From positions 25,835,345 to 25,899,344 of the forward strand of contig OX467089.1 of NCBI GenBank assembly GCA_950106755.1: DNA of 64,000 bases, given 5' to 3'. Positions 52,717 through 64,000 of this stretch are shown here, one piece after another. Numbering within the stretch: the stretch's first letter is position 1; each line of letters begins with the position of its first letter. A program made the translations under genes and the position numbers. The stretch comes from Climacium dendroides. Its lineage: Eukaryota > Streptophyta > Bryopsida > Hypnales > Climaciaceae. The notes under the pieces were generated by a model. That model did not search any database. It was given only the letters and a program-made list of their open reading frames with translations, and was not told the origin of the DNA.

Positions 52717-53815
52717 ACATTTCCAATTCCAAGGCCTCTAATTGAGGATGTTTTGGGGGTTCAAAATGGAAATACACAGGAACTCAAGTATTAATAATGT
52801 TATACAAAATGTACATCCTCTAATTCATTCTACGTGTCAACACTGAATAGGGGTATTATTCAGGGGACCAAAAAACTAACGGGACTTATTGTAAAAAACT
52901 GTAGATGTTTGAAACACGATATACAGTCCCCAGACACTTCAATAACTATTGATGTACAACAAAGGAAGATATTTTTATAGTGTGTAATGTTGATTAATTA
53001 GTATGGGTCCCCTGAAAACCCCTCCAACAAACAGGGAGTACCGGCATTTAGTTACAAGTTAACTGGTTGAAATTTAGAATTTCCGAATTGAGTTCAAAAT
53101 CTTCGGGAAAAACCCGATCATTTTACAGGAAAAAAACCGGTCATTTTATTTTCTTAAAGCCTTGCTGAGAGTATACTCCACATAACCGGTTGATCCAAGA
53201 AAATGTAGGATCTTAGCCAGTTGAGCTAAATTTTCTCCCCGGACTATGAACCCCTCTTGCAGTGAAGTTTGGTGACAAGTGCATGCCTTCGCCTGTTCTC
53301 CATGCAAGTAAGATGCCTGAACAAGCATCTATCTATCTTTGCAAGATCCCTCTCTACCTTAAAACTGGGAGATGGGCAACATTGGCAATGAGCACGGTTT
53401 CCGCGGCTCTTGTTTTAGTGTGGGCTGTGCAGCGTGTTGCGTAGCAGGTTCCGGATTAGCTTCCTGGATCCTTCGAACCAGCCTATTTGGTGAGTTCGCT
53501 CCGATCTTAGGTTTTGTTTGTATCAGGGTTTCAGAGCAAGTTAATCGGCATGGCGATCCTGCATTATTTTGCGTTGGCAGTGGAATTAGCAACACTCATA
53601 CTGAGCAAATCCATGGTAGCTAAAACTCTTTCTTTCAGGAGGCAGGGCGATACTGTTCTACACGATTGGTGTGGAGGACTTCTGTCCAAAACACAAATAT
53701 GATGTCGACGGAAGAGCAAAATGAAAACGAACGAAGAAATCCATGTTTTCAACTAGAGTGGCATGGGTGTTGAATTATAATTAAAGTTGGACCAGCTCAA
53801 GACCAAGCGAAGATC
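52717..53815. other. Intergenic DNA with a GC-richer islet
   Basis: 53130-53750 is GC-richer, with overlapping short frames on both strands. None matches a family I know. The minus strand at about 53140-53250 contains TAGCTCAACTGG, an A-box-like word, without a matching B-box. Confidence 0.4.
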
Positions 53816-54400
53816 TAGTCTAGAATGGCAATCAATCACATCGTTGCTGTAAGAAAAATGTGCAATTGATTTAAAATGGCGAAATTTCGCTGTGGTAGAT
53901 GTCACTTTTACAATTTAGATCATGTAGTGTGAAATCTATAGTGATCACAGATCTTTTAAATCTATAAAAGTCCAAGATTATTGAAAACTATAATTGTTCT
54001 AGATGTCATTTTTACACGTTACTTAGAGCAAGCGGTCTGAAATCTATAGTGATTGTAAATTTATTAAATCTATAAAAAAATCCAAGATTTTTGAAAACTA
54101 TAATTGTCCTAAATCTAGTCTAAAATGGCAATCAATCACATCCTTATTGTAAGAAAAATGTGTAATTTCGTTAAAATGGCAAAATTTTGCTGTGATAGAT
54201 GTCACTTTTACAATTTAGATCACATAGTTTGAAATCTATAGTAATCATAGATTTCTTAAATCTATAAAAATCCAAGATTCTTGAAAACTATAATTGTCTT
54301 AAATGTCATTTTTACACTTTAGAGCGGGCAGTCTAAAAATGGCACATGGAATGCCACCATTTTAACAAAATTCCCTATAAAACTAGTAAGTGAAAATCAA
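53816..54400. mobile_element. Tandemly duplicated MITE plus flank
   Basis: Two units (about 53816-54113 and 54114-54400) each start TCTAGTCTAxAATGGCAATC AATCACATC and carry a family end like TAATTTCGTTAAAATGGC, followed by GATGTCACTTTTACAATTTA. Only the second has the right end (ATTTTAACAAAATTCCC). The interior matches 18220-18541. The duplication includes host flank, so it arose after insertion. Confidence 0.65.
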
Positions 54401-54469
54401 CAATTCATCATGGTCTACACCTCATAGGATCATTCATAGGAAACTTAGATTGAGGAAGTACTAGGAGAA

Positions 54470-57441
54470 GGTGCAATATTGCAATTGAAGGGCTCAAGAC
54501 AATACTATGTGAGAATTCCAATGAATGATAAACTCTTGGTGGTTTGAAGGTTAACAATGATGGCATGGATATTGTCTTGATGGAAGATGTGTCCCCTATA
54601 CCTTGAATTTGCTACAACAATCTAATATTCACTTGTCCCATACAAGGTCGAGCCTTGGAATTGGAAAGGCAATAAAGGAGTTCTAATTGAAGCACACTAA
54701 TAAGTAACAACCATCATTGTTTGGATTTCCAAGTCCACATCTCCATCTATTGATCTAGATGTGGTGCTACAATACAAATTGTAAAAGTTCGATGGTAAAG
54801 AAAAAACTTGTGTTGCATATATATGTGGTTTTATCAAAAAAAAGGTACTTGATGGTTGAAAAGTCTTTGCAATCATTTTTGGATCTACCAATCTAAAGGC
54901 TAAAGAATAACCTACTTTCATGAGCTTGACAAAATATGAACAACACAAGATCTTTGAAATCTATAGTCTGTAAATCCAAAGGATGTCTTCCGAACTAAAA
55001 TGACTATATTTTTTATATTGAAATTTTTTGCAGGTTTTGAGACAAAATGCTAGATATTATAAATTCATTTACAAAAATAATAATAAAATCAAGAATAAAT
55101 AATTTTCAAACAGTGATTGTAAAATTTAAATTTAAATTTTGGTGTTGTTACCTATTTATAAAAAAATACTAATAAAGAGATAAAGCAATTTATCTTCGAG
55201 TTGAAGATAAAAATAAGACTCCAAAAAGTCTCAATATAACAAATATGGCCTTTAAGATGCAAAACTATAAACATTGGATTCTTTTGTGGCTTTGCTTGTA
55301 TTTGGTAACTCAAAAGTTATATATATAGCCAAATGTACTCGTTGCCAAAGTAGTTGTAACCAATTTGTGGTGATTCATCATCGAGCAAGTCCAAAGTCTT
55401 CCAGATAGGCTTTGAAATTTGCATCCAACAATATATTACTAGACTTTATGTCTCAATTTAAAATACAACTTGAACAATCTTCATGCAAGTATTCTAAAAC
55501 ATCACCCACCCCTTCAAGGATGGAATGTTGCATTTTTAATGATGGTACTTATTGGCTACCATTTTCATGAAGTTGTTGATTGAGAGTTCCATTGGACATG
55601 TATGCATACACCAATAACAATTTCACAATGTGCCTTCTTCTTGACACCATCTGTGCAACTGCACCACATTTTGATGTCGAATTTAGTCAAGACTTGCCAC
55701 TTTGGCATGAAAAAAGGATTCTGCCTTCTTGGATTCTAACATATTGATTTGCTTTACAACAACCAAAACACCACCACCTATAGATCAAACATGGATTCAA
55801 CAAGTCAAATATTTTTTTCAAAGAATTAAATCAACTTAGTTCTTGGGATGATTACTTACAAAAAGGTAAGATCACTATATGAGTGCATTTCAGGAAGAAG
55901 GTTACTTCAACTTATTTGGAAGGGGCCTTTGTGTCCATCTAAATTTTCTTTAATCACAAGTCCTCCAACATTTTCAAAGAGTCGGAGTGCCCATATGTAT
56001 AATTGATTTTGATTGCTAAATGGCCATCAATTCTCACATCCCACCACACTTATACCTAAAATGGATCAAGAGCAAGTGTAGTTAACCAAAATTTTGTTAA
56101 AATGGTGATATTTTACAAACTTAGTACTTTCACGTTTAGACCGTGTGGTCTGAAATCTATACCAGCCCTAGACTTTAGAGCTCAAGAAGGAAATGAATGG
56201 AAAAATAGCGTATGGAAAACCGCCGTTTTAACGAAATTTCCCATAATTTGACTGAAACGCTTGCTCACCTTCCAAAGAGCCCTTGTAAACAAGTCCAGAT
56301 CCACCCACGTCCGAGCAGATTTCTCTCATCAAAATTCTCAGTTGCCTTAAGGAGCTCATTATACGAGAACACATGTGGTCCTTTGGAGTAGCCAAATGCA
56401 CTGTAACTGGTGGACGGCGTTGCAAAGGAATAGATGGACCGGAGAATCACCATCGCCGCCATCGTTCCAACTAAAACTCCAACCCCAGTTCTCGACTTCC
56501 AATAGTGAAGCATCATTTGGAGCTTCGACTCTGATATCTCGGTGCTGAAGAATCGAAGCTCCAAGATAAGAGCTCATGCTCTTCCATGTGGTTGACATCG
56601 GAGCTTCACCAGAACATGACCAACGCCTCATCTCCGATCGATTTCGGAAATTTGTAATAGGAAATGATCAGTAGCAGAGGTTGCAGGGGTTTGGCATTGG
56701 ATTAATTCGTTTGCCATCCTGACTGCCAGTGTCTGAGATGAGCTCATGAAATCAATCCAAGTCGTGAAAGCTCTCCCATTGGAGATATACGCGCAATGCG
56801 TGTCATTGCCACGCACAAAGCTAGGTTGTGCGTGTACGCTTCGATGTCATATTCATAGGCAATGTTTCTGGCCATCCTGATGAAGTTGTTGCTGGGCTCC
56901 TTGTAGTGAATCGGACCATAATCTGTGTCCAAACAGACTTGAAATTCTGGAGGAGTCAATGCGTGGGTTCGAGATCGAAACGACTGGCGGGCCCCGATTG
57001 TTCCACTTGGAATACTACATATGCATTATGCATGGTAGCCATAGGTACGTTTTGAAGAAAGGCAAAGACGAACCCGACCACTCCCGTCCGAGGGATTGTT
57101 ACTCTTATCCCAAGGCAAGCCGTGTGTCATGAACTTGAAGGAGAACGAGGTGCTGAATTGAAGGTAGCCACGCTCTCAGTTGCTGCATTCGGAATGCGGA
57201 CTGGTTTCCCATAAATCATCGCTCCACAAGACCCTCTGTAGCAGGCGTCGATCCGTCCTGGCCTCGACGTTGATGATGTACATAGGAACGATTGGCGAGA
57301 TCGTACACAGCATCTCCAAATGCGAAGAAATCAGGCGATAAAGACGGGAATGTGATCTGTGTTTCTGGAGTTGCAGTCGACAGAAACAACGCAAGTTACA
57401 GGAACAGAGGATCGACGTAGAACTGACTTTGCAGAAAACAT
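54470..57441 (-). pseudogene. L-type lectin receptor-like kinase pseudogene with MITE insertion
   Basis: A decayed plasma-membrane receptor kinase gene read on the minus strand from an ATG at 57441. Lectin-domain pieces in several frames are TFPSLSPDFFAFGDAVY, YGKPVRIPNAATESVATFN, TPPEFQVCLDTDYGPIHYK and ISNGRAFTTWIDFMSSSQTL. Then come a membrane segment (GVGVLVGTMAAMVIL), the juxtamembrane HVFSYNELLKATENFDERN and the glycine loop GSGLVYKGSLEGE. After a MITE at 56084-56244 the kinase resumes with VVKQINMLESKKAESFF, NRDIKSSNILLD, EDFGLA (DFG), a TFGY stretch and RPCMGQV. At least six frameshifts and several stops make it non-functional. No introns are needed to follow it, although DNA between the glycine loop and VVKQ exceeds the MITE. 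Confidence 0.88.
56084..56244. mobile_element. MITE inside the receptor kinase pseudogene
   Basis: About 161 bp. The right end is GTTTTAACGAAATTTCCCAT and the left end is a diverged AAAATTTTGTTAAAATGGTG. The flanks are AGTT and AATT. The interior contains GTGTGGTCTGAAATCTAT, as in the other long members. It sits between the glycine-rich loop and the rest of the kinase domain. Confidence 0.75.
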
Positions 57442-57949
57442 TGAATCAGTCAATGCTGCAAGTGGGGTGACCTTAATAGGATCTCGATGTTGATTGCTCC
57501 CACGACACGTACTGTACCTCCAAGCTGCCTAGCTCCACGGACTTCTAGCTACTGCAGGTTGGCTAGGGGATTAACTCTAATCTGGTTCAGGCCAGAACAC
57601 AGTCCTGCTACCACGTTCGCTCGCTGTTCACAACCGAGTTGACGCTAACTCACCCTGAGCAAACGTTTCCATCCTCCAATCTTCGCACCTCTCAATTAAA
57701 GGCACAAATCCAGTTACTGATGTAAGTTCCCGAAGGCGAAGAGGACTCGACATGCGAATTCCTTCTGGAGTTCCTCTCCTTGCTGGCTGTCGTTGTTGTC
57801 CGCAACTCAATTCTGAATGACAATCTGATCTCTGTACGTGGCATGAATTGAAGTTCATCTCTCGAACCTTGCATTCTGATTCGTGTCTCTCAGAATGAAA
57901 TAACTTGCGAGGGTGGCAACTTCATGACCAAGGTGGTGAACTGCGGCTA

Positions 57950-59110
57950 GGGCTACCCAAAGTTAACCTTTTCACGAGCGCATGAGAATAGATTTACATG
58001 CCACGTTGTTTGAGCTGGGAACTTCGACAGTACTACCACAATTTCAGGGTCGATTGAATGGAGCACTCTTACAATCGTGTATTCGTAGGGAATATCGTCT
58101 ATTTCATTAATTTGGCACAATTTTGAAGCAATCAGTACAAATGTAGGACTCATTTAGATTTACATTTCAGGCCGGGTTAGCTTGTACACTGACAAATGTC
58201 AAAGTTTTAGAATTCCGCTCATTCCACGAAATTGATCTTAACATTAGATATCATTGTTGACCAAGCCACAAACTGGAAATAATTTTTTTTAAGTATATGA
58301 TTCTAATTATGTATATGGAGGTAGCATGATTTTGTTGCTTTTGAGGATAGTTTGGGGAGTACTCAAAGGCTTGAAAAGAAAGAGTCAAAGGGGATGACAG
58401 CATGAGACGCCTGTCTTCTATTGTGTCGGAAGTTGTACAGTCATGGAACTGAAATGCCAGAGTAACTTTTGGGATGTTGACCAATATTTTCGAAATTAAT
58501 AAGTATCAGAAGTGTGTTGTACATTTCGCAAACCTGCGGATTCTGGGAATGTGGCCGGGGGCAGTCGTTTCTTACACTTTCCAAGCTGTTGGGAGCAATT
58601 GCAAATTGTAGGAGGTGAAGTGATTCATCATACAGGAGCGAGAGTTGACGAGACTCAGATGCACAATCAGGTCGACTGCGATCGGCCCCGTACCTTGAAA
58701 AAATATCGACTTCGCGAAAGTCATCCAAAGAATGCACGCTGCAGACAATTCGTGCGGGAGGAAATCGTTGCACGTACGATGCGTATATGTCGATCGGCCC
58801 CAGTCAACAAATTCAACTTCCGACTCTGTGCGCTTCATTCCATGATGATCGATGGAGGCGCTGTATGTACGTCAATCGACGGTCTGATCGATCGACTGAC
58901 TTCAAGTCAGAGGAAGAATCAGGATAGATTTGAAATTCCAAGTGTCATATGAGTGGATCAGACTGTCCCTTGGACCGGAGTTGGTTGCAGAGGCTTGTCG
59001 TCGAGGGTCGGGAAGGATCGGAATCGTGTCATGTGGTTCCAACATGTACATCAATCGGAAGTTGAGCTTGGAATATCCTGCGATACAGACTGGATTATTT
59101 ATGTGAACAT
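57950..59110 (-). pseudogene. Second decayed copy of the unknown coding family
   Basis: A GC-rich minus-strand region related to 19500-20340. Shared words at DNA level include GTTGACTGGGGCCGA and TGCAACGATTTCCTCCCGCA, and AACCACATGACACGAT; at protein level CNDFLPH and FVDWGR are legible. A neighbouring minus-strand frame (57953-58153) reads YEYTIVRVLHSIDPEIVVVL, also unrecognised. Stops and shifts break every frame. Function unknown. Confidence 0.45.
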
Positions 59111-59334
59111 ATCGATCAGTTCATCTTCTCTCGGACTGTTATGATCGATCGGTTGAAAGCTTTCCAGGGGCTTGTGAGGTCAAAGCGTGCAAGCGTATAT
59201 ACTGTACGTGTATTTTGTGGTTGCTGGACCAGGTGATTGCATAGCAGGTCAAGTTATCAAGAATACTTGTCAATGCTGACCTGCTATTATGGGGAATTTC
59301 ATTAAAATCACATCATGACATTGAGTGTACAATT

Positions 59335-59505
59335 TACTGGTGATTCATTTGTGATTAATGTATGACTTGTTTGTGACTCATTTGTGACTTCATTGCGTCT
59401 AGTTTGTAATTTGTTTGCGACTTATTAATGACTTTAGTGTCATTTATTTGTGACTCATTTGCAATTTGTTTGTGGCGCATTTGTGACTTGCTTGTGACTT
59501 GTAAA
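59335..59505. repeat. Degenerate 10-bp minisatellite
   Basis: Roughly fifteen imperfect units of the form TTTGTGACTC/TTTGTGACTTG in tandem. A solo MITE end (TATGGGGAATTTCATTAAAA) lies just upstream, at 59289. Confidence 0.75.
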
Positions 59506-61829
59506 ATTTGTAGATTTCAAAATTTACAAAATGTACAAATGTACAAATTGTAAAAAGCTAATAATTCTATTAACAAAATTCATTACATAAAGACGCAACT
59601 ACTTACAAATCTTAAATATTCAATCTAATGGTATTCTTGACAATTCATAATTGAAAATTGATACTTTCTTTGTTCCACTAAAAACCTCCAAATTTCTTTT
59701 TCATGAGGAATTAACTATATTTATAGTCTTTATGCTAGTCATACATGCATTCAAGAATCAGTAGTCCATCCCTTAGATCTATACAAAATTTGCAATTGAA
59801 GCGTTGTTGTTTAGGCCCCCCATATCTATATTGTTTTTTTTATCATATTTAAGTAGAAGTCGTGATATTATCAACTCTTAATTATTGATGATTTACGAGT
59901 TAATGATGACAATGGCATTATAGAAATAGTTGCCTCCAACTAAATTAGTTGCAATAAGGACAGTGATCCACTCATTAGCATTGAAAAGATAGATGGTTAC
60001 AAAAATGGGAATCCTGCAATTGCCTTTCCAAGCACAATTCTTGCAATAGGGAAACATAGCCCATGATATTGTTGCAAGTCTGTCTTCTCAATTTTTGAAT
60101 GGCTAATTTAAATAGAAGAAAGTTGATCTACAAGTTGATGACAAGTCCATCTTTAAAATTCATAAATTGTCGTTCTGGATTGACAAAGATCAGAAAATTG
60201 GATTATGAGAGATCGGATTTAGCTAGAGAATGCTGGTCTTTGAACACAATATTGGAGTCGCAGAGCATAAGTTCAACTCACTATTCATTTGGAATGAGTA
60301 CATTGTCACAAAGATTTGCTATTAGGTTCAACATAGTATGAGGCTTTGCTATAAAAATATTTTGTAAATAGTCTTTAATACCTTTAAACACTCTAAATAA
60401 TAATAAATTTATTCTAAAAGTCTTTTTAAAAAAAATTCTTGTCCTACAATTCTTATTATACCCTAGAAATTACTATACTTAATTTTGGTTTAGCTTAACT
60501 TTTAAATAATAATTTCAAACAACTTAAAACTTTGCCACAATATAGATCAACTATTCAATTAATCACACATCAAATTTCATCACATTCTAAGATATTTTCA
60601 AACTTTATTGAACATTTTCCTACTATTGGCTTTTTAATTCTTCCCATTATGTCGTAAAAAGTGCCATAGCTAACTTTGGTTTAGCATAACTTTTAAACAG
60701 TAACTCTAAACAACTTGAAACTTTATTAAAATGCAAATTAATTATTTAACTATTCACACACCAAATTTAATCACATTTTAAGATAACGTGCAATTTTGTT
60801 GAACATTTTTTTACTACTAACTTCCTAATCCGTCATTGCTTCTTCAACCCAATTGTATTTTGGTGTATAATTTTTAGATCCTAAGTCCATTGAAGTTAAA
60901 ATTTTGATAAAATTTAAAAGATAAAATAAAAAATACCCTCAAATTTTCATTTCCATTGCACAAGATTTCAATAAAAATGAAGCTCTTCAAAATGTCCTCT
61001 TTAGCTACCTTTAAATTCAAACACCTCCACTTCATAGCCTCATAATTTTTTTTCCATAATAAATCTAAATTCAAAACTTCACATCATAGTAGATAAAATA
61101 TTTTAAAACTCATATTCTCAAAAGCTTATATTTATTCAATACATATTAAAAATGCAACATAAAATGTCCTCAAATCAACGCTCCTTTCAATATAAAACCA
61201 CAACAAATACACAATAAACACTCAAAGTGCCTCTCACACCTCCCAATTCACTCAAAATAAGAGAGAGACAAGGGATCAGCCCTTGCCTCAAGTAACCACT
61301 CAAACTCCAAAATAATTAATCACTAGCTAACCCTAACTCTAACCCTACTAATCCTAATATCAACTACTAACCGTCCGATTATCAACCGGCTACTACCAAG
61401 CCAACTAACACAAGCTTTTAATATCAAATTCCTACTACAAACAACTACAAATATTAAATGCATTTTCCTTAATAAACAAAGGTATCATTTCAACTACTAA
61501 ACGGTCCACATCACAATAATGTTAAGACCACTGTCTGAACTTATCAATACTATCCTACGTTCAGGTCAGATTCGTTAAAAAATAAAATAAAAATAAATGA
61601 ATATGGCCTATGATGAAATTTTTAGAAATTTTATCATGACATATTTGAAAAGTATAGAAAATATTGATAAAAATAATTTGAATCTTAGAAAAAAAATCCC
61701 ATGAAAAATGAAAAATGAAAAATGAAAAATAATAAAAATACCAAGGTAATTGCTTTATAAATGTAAGAAATCCATGAATACATAATGGAATGGCACATAA
61801 CTATACAACTATAATGTATAGTATTACAT
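59506..61829. other. AT-rich intergenic DNA
   Basis: Apart from the tandem duplication at 60474-60835 there is no recognisable gene or bounded element. Imperfect CTAACCCTAA-like words near 61327 are too short to call telomeric. GAAAAAT repeats occur near 61703. Confidence 0.5.
60474..60835. repeat. Diverged tandem duplication, about 190-bp unit
   Basis: Units starting near 60474 and 60663 share TTTGGTTTAGCxTAACTTTTA, CAACTTxAAACTTT, ATTxAATCACAC-like and ATCACATTxTAAGATA blocks, at about 80% identity. Confidence 0.75.
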
Positions 61830-63290
61830 TCATGTTGATAGATTGGCCATTAAATCCAAAATATTAGAGTCCTCAAACAAATCCTCTAAATCTTGGTCAT
61901 CCAAATCAATCTCATTCTCACACTCATCATCTACATTTGCCCTTGCACCAAATAATAAGCCTAAGGTGTTTGCCTCCATAGCTTGTACCTGGAAGTCTCT
62001 CTCAAATGCTCTAAGTAGTCCACATTTTTGCCATCCCTTGATAATCATGTCAATTTGCAATCCAATTGTTTTCCAAGCTTCAAACAACCAAATGCACAAT
62101 TTTTCTCACAATGTTTCAATGCTCAAATCAAGTTCAATTTGTCCAGTTACACTTTCTATTTGTTCTTTAATACAAGAAGTTGACCATCATTTGAAATGCA
62201 TAGTGAAGCTACATTTTAGTGGCTTCTATAGAATCACATCAGCAAGTTGAAGCTTCAATGTGCAATTTGCTAGAATGAATAGAACGATGATGAAAGGATA
62301 TTGTACCTTCATCCAGTCTAAAAATTGTTTAGGCTTGTGAATCAATAAGCCATATCATTTTTTGCTTCTCATGGAGCTGCAACTTCTCTTTGACATCTTC
62401 AAAATATAGATGAAGAATCTCACAAACAAATTCTTGGCAAGTGTTGAAATTTGACCAATGATTTTCAATCATCGTAAATTGAAAACCAAAGCTTAAGCAA
62501 AGTTTTGCCAAATGAGTCTTTGGCAGAGACCTCTTATTTTTACTTGTGAATATAATTTGCATTGGCAATAGAGTCCCATTTGCTACTGAAGAGATGCATG
62601 TTGTGACTTGTTGTTTATTCTCCATGCCAATAACTCTAATGTCCGTAGATCTTCTTCTCTCCCAAGTCCTTTCTCTAGCCATTGGTACAAAATGAATACC
62701 TACAAACATTGACAAAATTAATACGTGACATACAATAATAAATTAACCAAAAATACAAAAATTGCCAACACTTTAAAATAAATTAGGAAATAACATTGAC
62801 CAGTTTGATCCATATTAACCACCAACGCTGATGGAATATCATAAGCTCTTACAAGGTAAGCTACTCTAAGAGCCATCATTCTTCCTTGATCCTCCCAATC
62901 TAAAGGAAGTTTTCTACATGTTGTGGTTGCTTGCCTATAGTTCCATTGCAACTGATGCTTCATAAAATTTTGTGTCCATTCTATACTCATTTTAAATTTG
63001 CCAAAGAGCTCTGGTGCACGAGAAGACAATACTCCCTAAATTATAGGCTGTACAATCCCTACACTCAATGATTGTCCTGCATCCCTCATGGCAATAAACA
63101 TATCACATATCTCTTTCAATATGTCAGGTCTTGAAGAAAAAAAAGACTCATATTGAGATGAAGGTACAAAGCTACTATGTCTCTGAATGTATGGCAAATT
63201 TTTTGGCTTCACTGCTCCCTCCTTAGTGAACCAACCAGCCATGGTGCTTTGGCGAAGTCCATCAAATAATCCTATACTTGATCCAGGCTT
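61830..63290 (-). pseudogene. DDE transposase pseudogene (CENP-B/jerky, pogo-Tigger-like)
   Basis: A cut-and-paste transposase of the DDE_1 type, decayed. Read on the minus strand, the upstream part gives FDGLRQSTMAGWFTKEG and, after a TAG near 63039, SRAPELFGKFKMSIEWTQNF. The first catalytic aspartate sits in VVNMDQTG. A roughly 100-nt intron (about 62712-62813) then joins to IHFVPMARERTWERRRSTDI, MENKQQVTTCISSVANG and LPMQIIFTSKNKRSLPK. The second aspartate is in MIWLIDSQA, followed by a stop. The third block, LANCTLKLQLADVIL, is also cut by a stop. An acidic C-terminal tail ends at 61830. At least four stops are present. An exon begins near 63289, so upstream exons may lie beyond it. No terminal repeats found. 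Confidence 0.85.
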
Positions 63291-63684
63291 CCTATAAAAA
63301 GAATGCTATGTATTAGCAAAATCTCCTAGCATTCTCTCTTAACATTTTTGAAAACAGCAAGTCTCCATAGTCATACCTCCAACATCGATATACACAAATA
63401 ATTTTATCAAACTAAAGAAATTGATAATCAATATGAAGTATGTCATAGAAGAATTTCATGAAGTGTACATGCAACTTCTATGAAGATGAGGCTTCTCATG
63501 TTCACAAATGAGCAATTTTGCCCAAAGAATTTAAGAACCCAAAGTCATAGTACAGAAATTTCTTTTGCTCACAAAAAATCAATGCTAACAAAATGAAAAG
63601 CTTATCAAAATGCATTGCCATCTAAACCCTATTAATTTATGATAACCAAATGTGAGCTGATTTTGCTCAAAAAAATTCTCATCT

Positions 63685-63800
63685 GCTCATCAAATTTGTC
63701 ATGTGGTCATCATGTCCATCAAATTGCTCATCTGATCATCATGCTCATAAAATTGTTCATTTGGTCATCATGCCCATGAAATTCTTCATGTGGTCATCAT
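63685..63800. repeat. Tandem 29-bp repeat, about four units
   Basis: Units such as ATTGTTCATTTGGTCATCAT GCCCATGAA repeat with variation; each carries GGTCATCAT or GATCATCAT. Non-coding. Confidence 0.8.
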
Positions 63801-63967
63801 ATGTTTGATCTCCACATCCAATTGCTCATTACTAAAGAATATATAGGCTCATTAGCTTAATAGTATTCACAATTTTCCAACTATCCCAAAATTTTATTAT
63901 TTGAAACAAGTAAAAATAGACTTCATTGCAATGGTGTGGAACTATATTGGACCTCGTCATGTAATTG

Positions 63968-63995
<28 letters not shown>
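63968..63995. repeat. TA microsatellite
   Basis: About 14 TA units at the window edge. Confidence 0.95.
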
Positions 63996-63998
<3 letters not shown>

Positions 63999-64000
63999 TT

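Larger units (their letters stand above)
63291..64000. other. AT-rich flank at the window end
   Basis: No gene recognised. It may hold the decayed 5' part of the transposase element. A 29-bp tandem repeat and a TA microsatellite are listed separately. Confidence 0.45.

Noticed and set aside
53140..53260. Possible tRNA-derived element (TAGCTCAACTGG on the minus strand)
   Set aside because: An A-box-like word is present, but no GGTTCRANNCC B-box at the right distance and no cloverleaf could be built.
61320..61350. Telomere-like CTAACCCTAA words
   Set aside because: Only two or three imperfect heptamers in a region of CTAA-rich simple sequence; not a telomeric tract.

Overview
This window is nuclear DNA of a land plant. 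The evidence is a cytosolic HSP90 ending in MEEVD, a brassinosteroid-type BZR1/BES1 transcription factor with its single family-typical intron, a plant tyrosine-permease-like transporter with a transit-peptide-like N-terminus, a decayed L-type lectin receptor kinase, and many plant-style MITEs. Genes are few (three intact genes in 64 kb), introns reach about 1.1 kb, and the intergenic DNA is very AT-rich and repeat-laden. I lean towards a non-flowering plant (bryophyte, lycophyte or fern), but this is an inference and no marker in the window settles it.

Layout. 1-1330: AT-rich DNA with a 200-base N gap. 1330-4590: HSP90, two exons, with a GC-rich leader and a candidate heat shock element. 4591-9500: AT-rich desert with a TA microsatellite and a small hairpin. 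9540-16138: an eight-exon aromatic amino acid permease whose introns carry several copies of one repeat family. 16180-18640: a tandem repeat just behind the permease, then a satellite-like array broken by two nested MITEs. 19500-20340: a decayed coding region of unknown family. 20470-45200: a long gene desert made of duplicated blocks, inverted repeats and a cluster of at least four MITE types at 38.7-41.6 kb. 45210-49303: the BZR1/BES1 gene with a GGCCCA-rich promoter and a long microsatellite-rich leader. 49489-49779: a fold-back just downstream of it. 51631-52716: a long inverted repeat. 54470-57441 (minus): the lectin receptor kinase pseudogene with a MITE inside. 57950-59110 (minus): a decayed relative of the 19.5-20.3 kb relic. 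61830-63290 (minus): a DDE (CENP-B/pogo-like) transposase pseudogene.

The three intact genes do not form a pathway: they are a chaperone, a probable plastid transporter and a hormone-response regulator. The clearest unusual signals are the repeat family found in introns of two unrelated genes, always in gene-sense orientation; a MITE family with TIR-adjacent 4-bp duplications that do not fit the common plant superfamilies; several precise long fold-backs, one directly after the BZR1 stop codon; and a divergent pair of unknown coding relics. I saw no CRISPR array, rRNA gene, convincing tRNA or virus.
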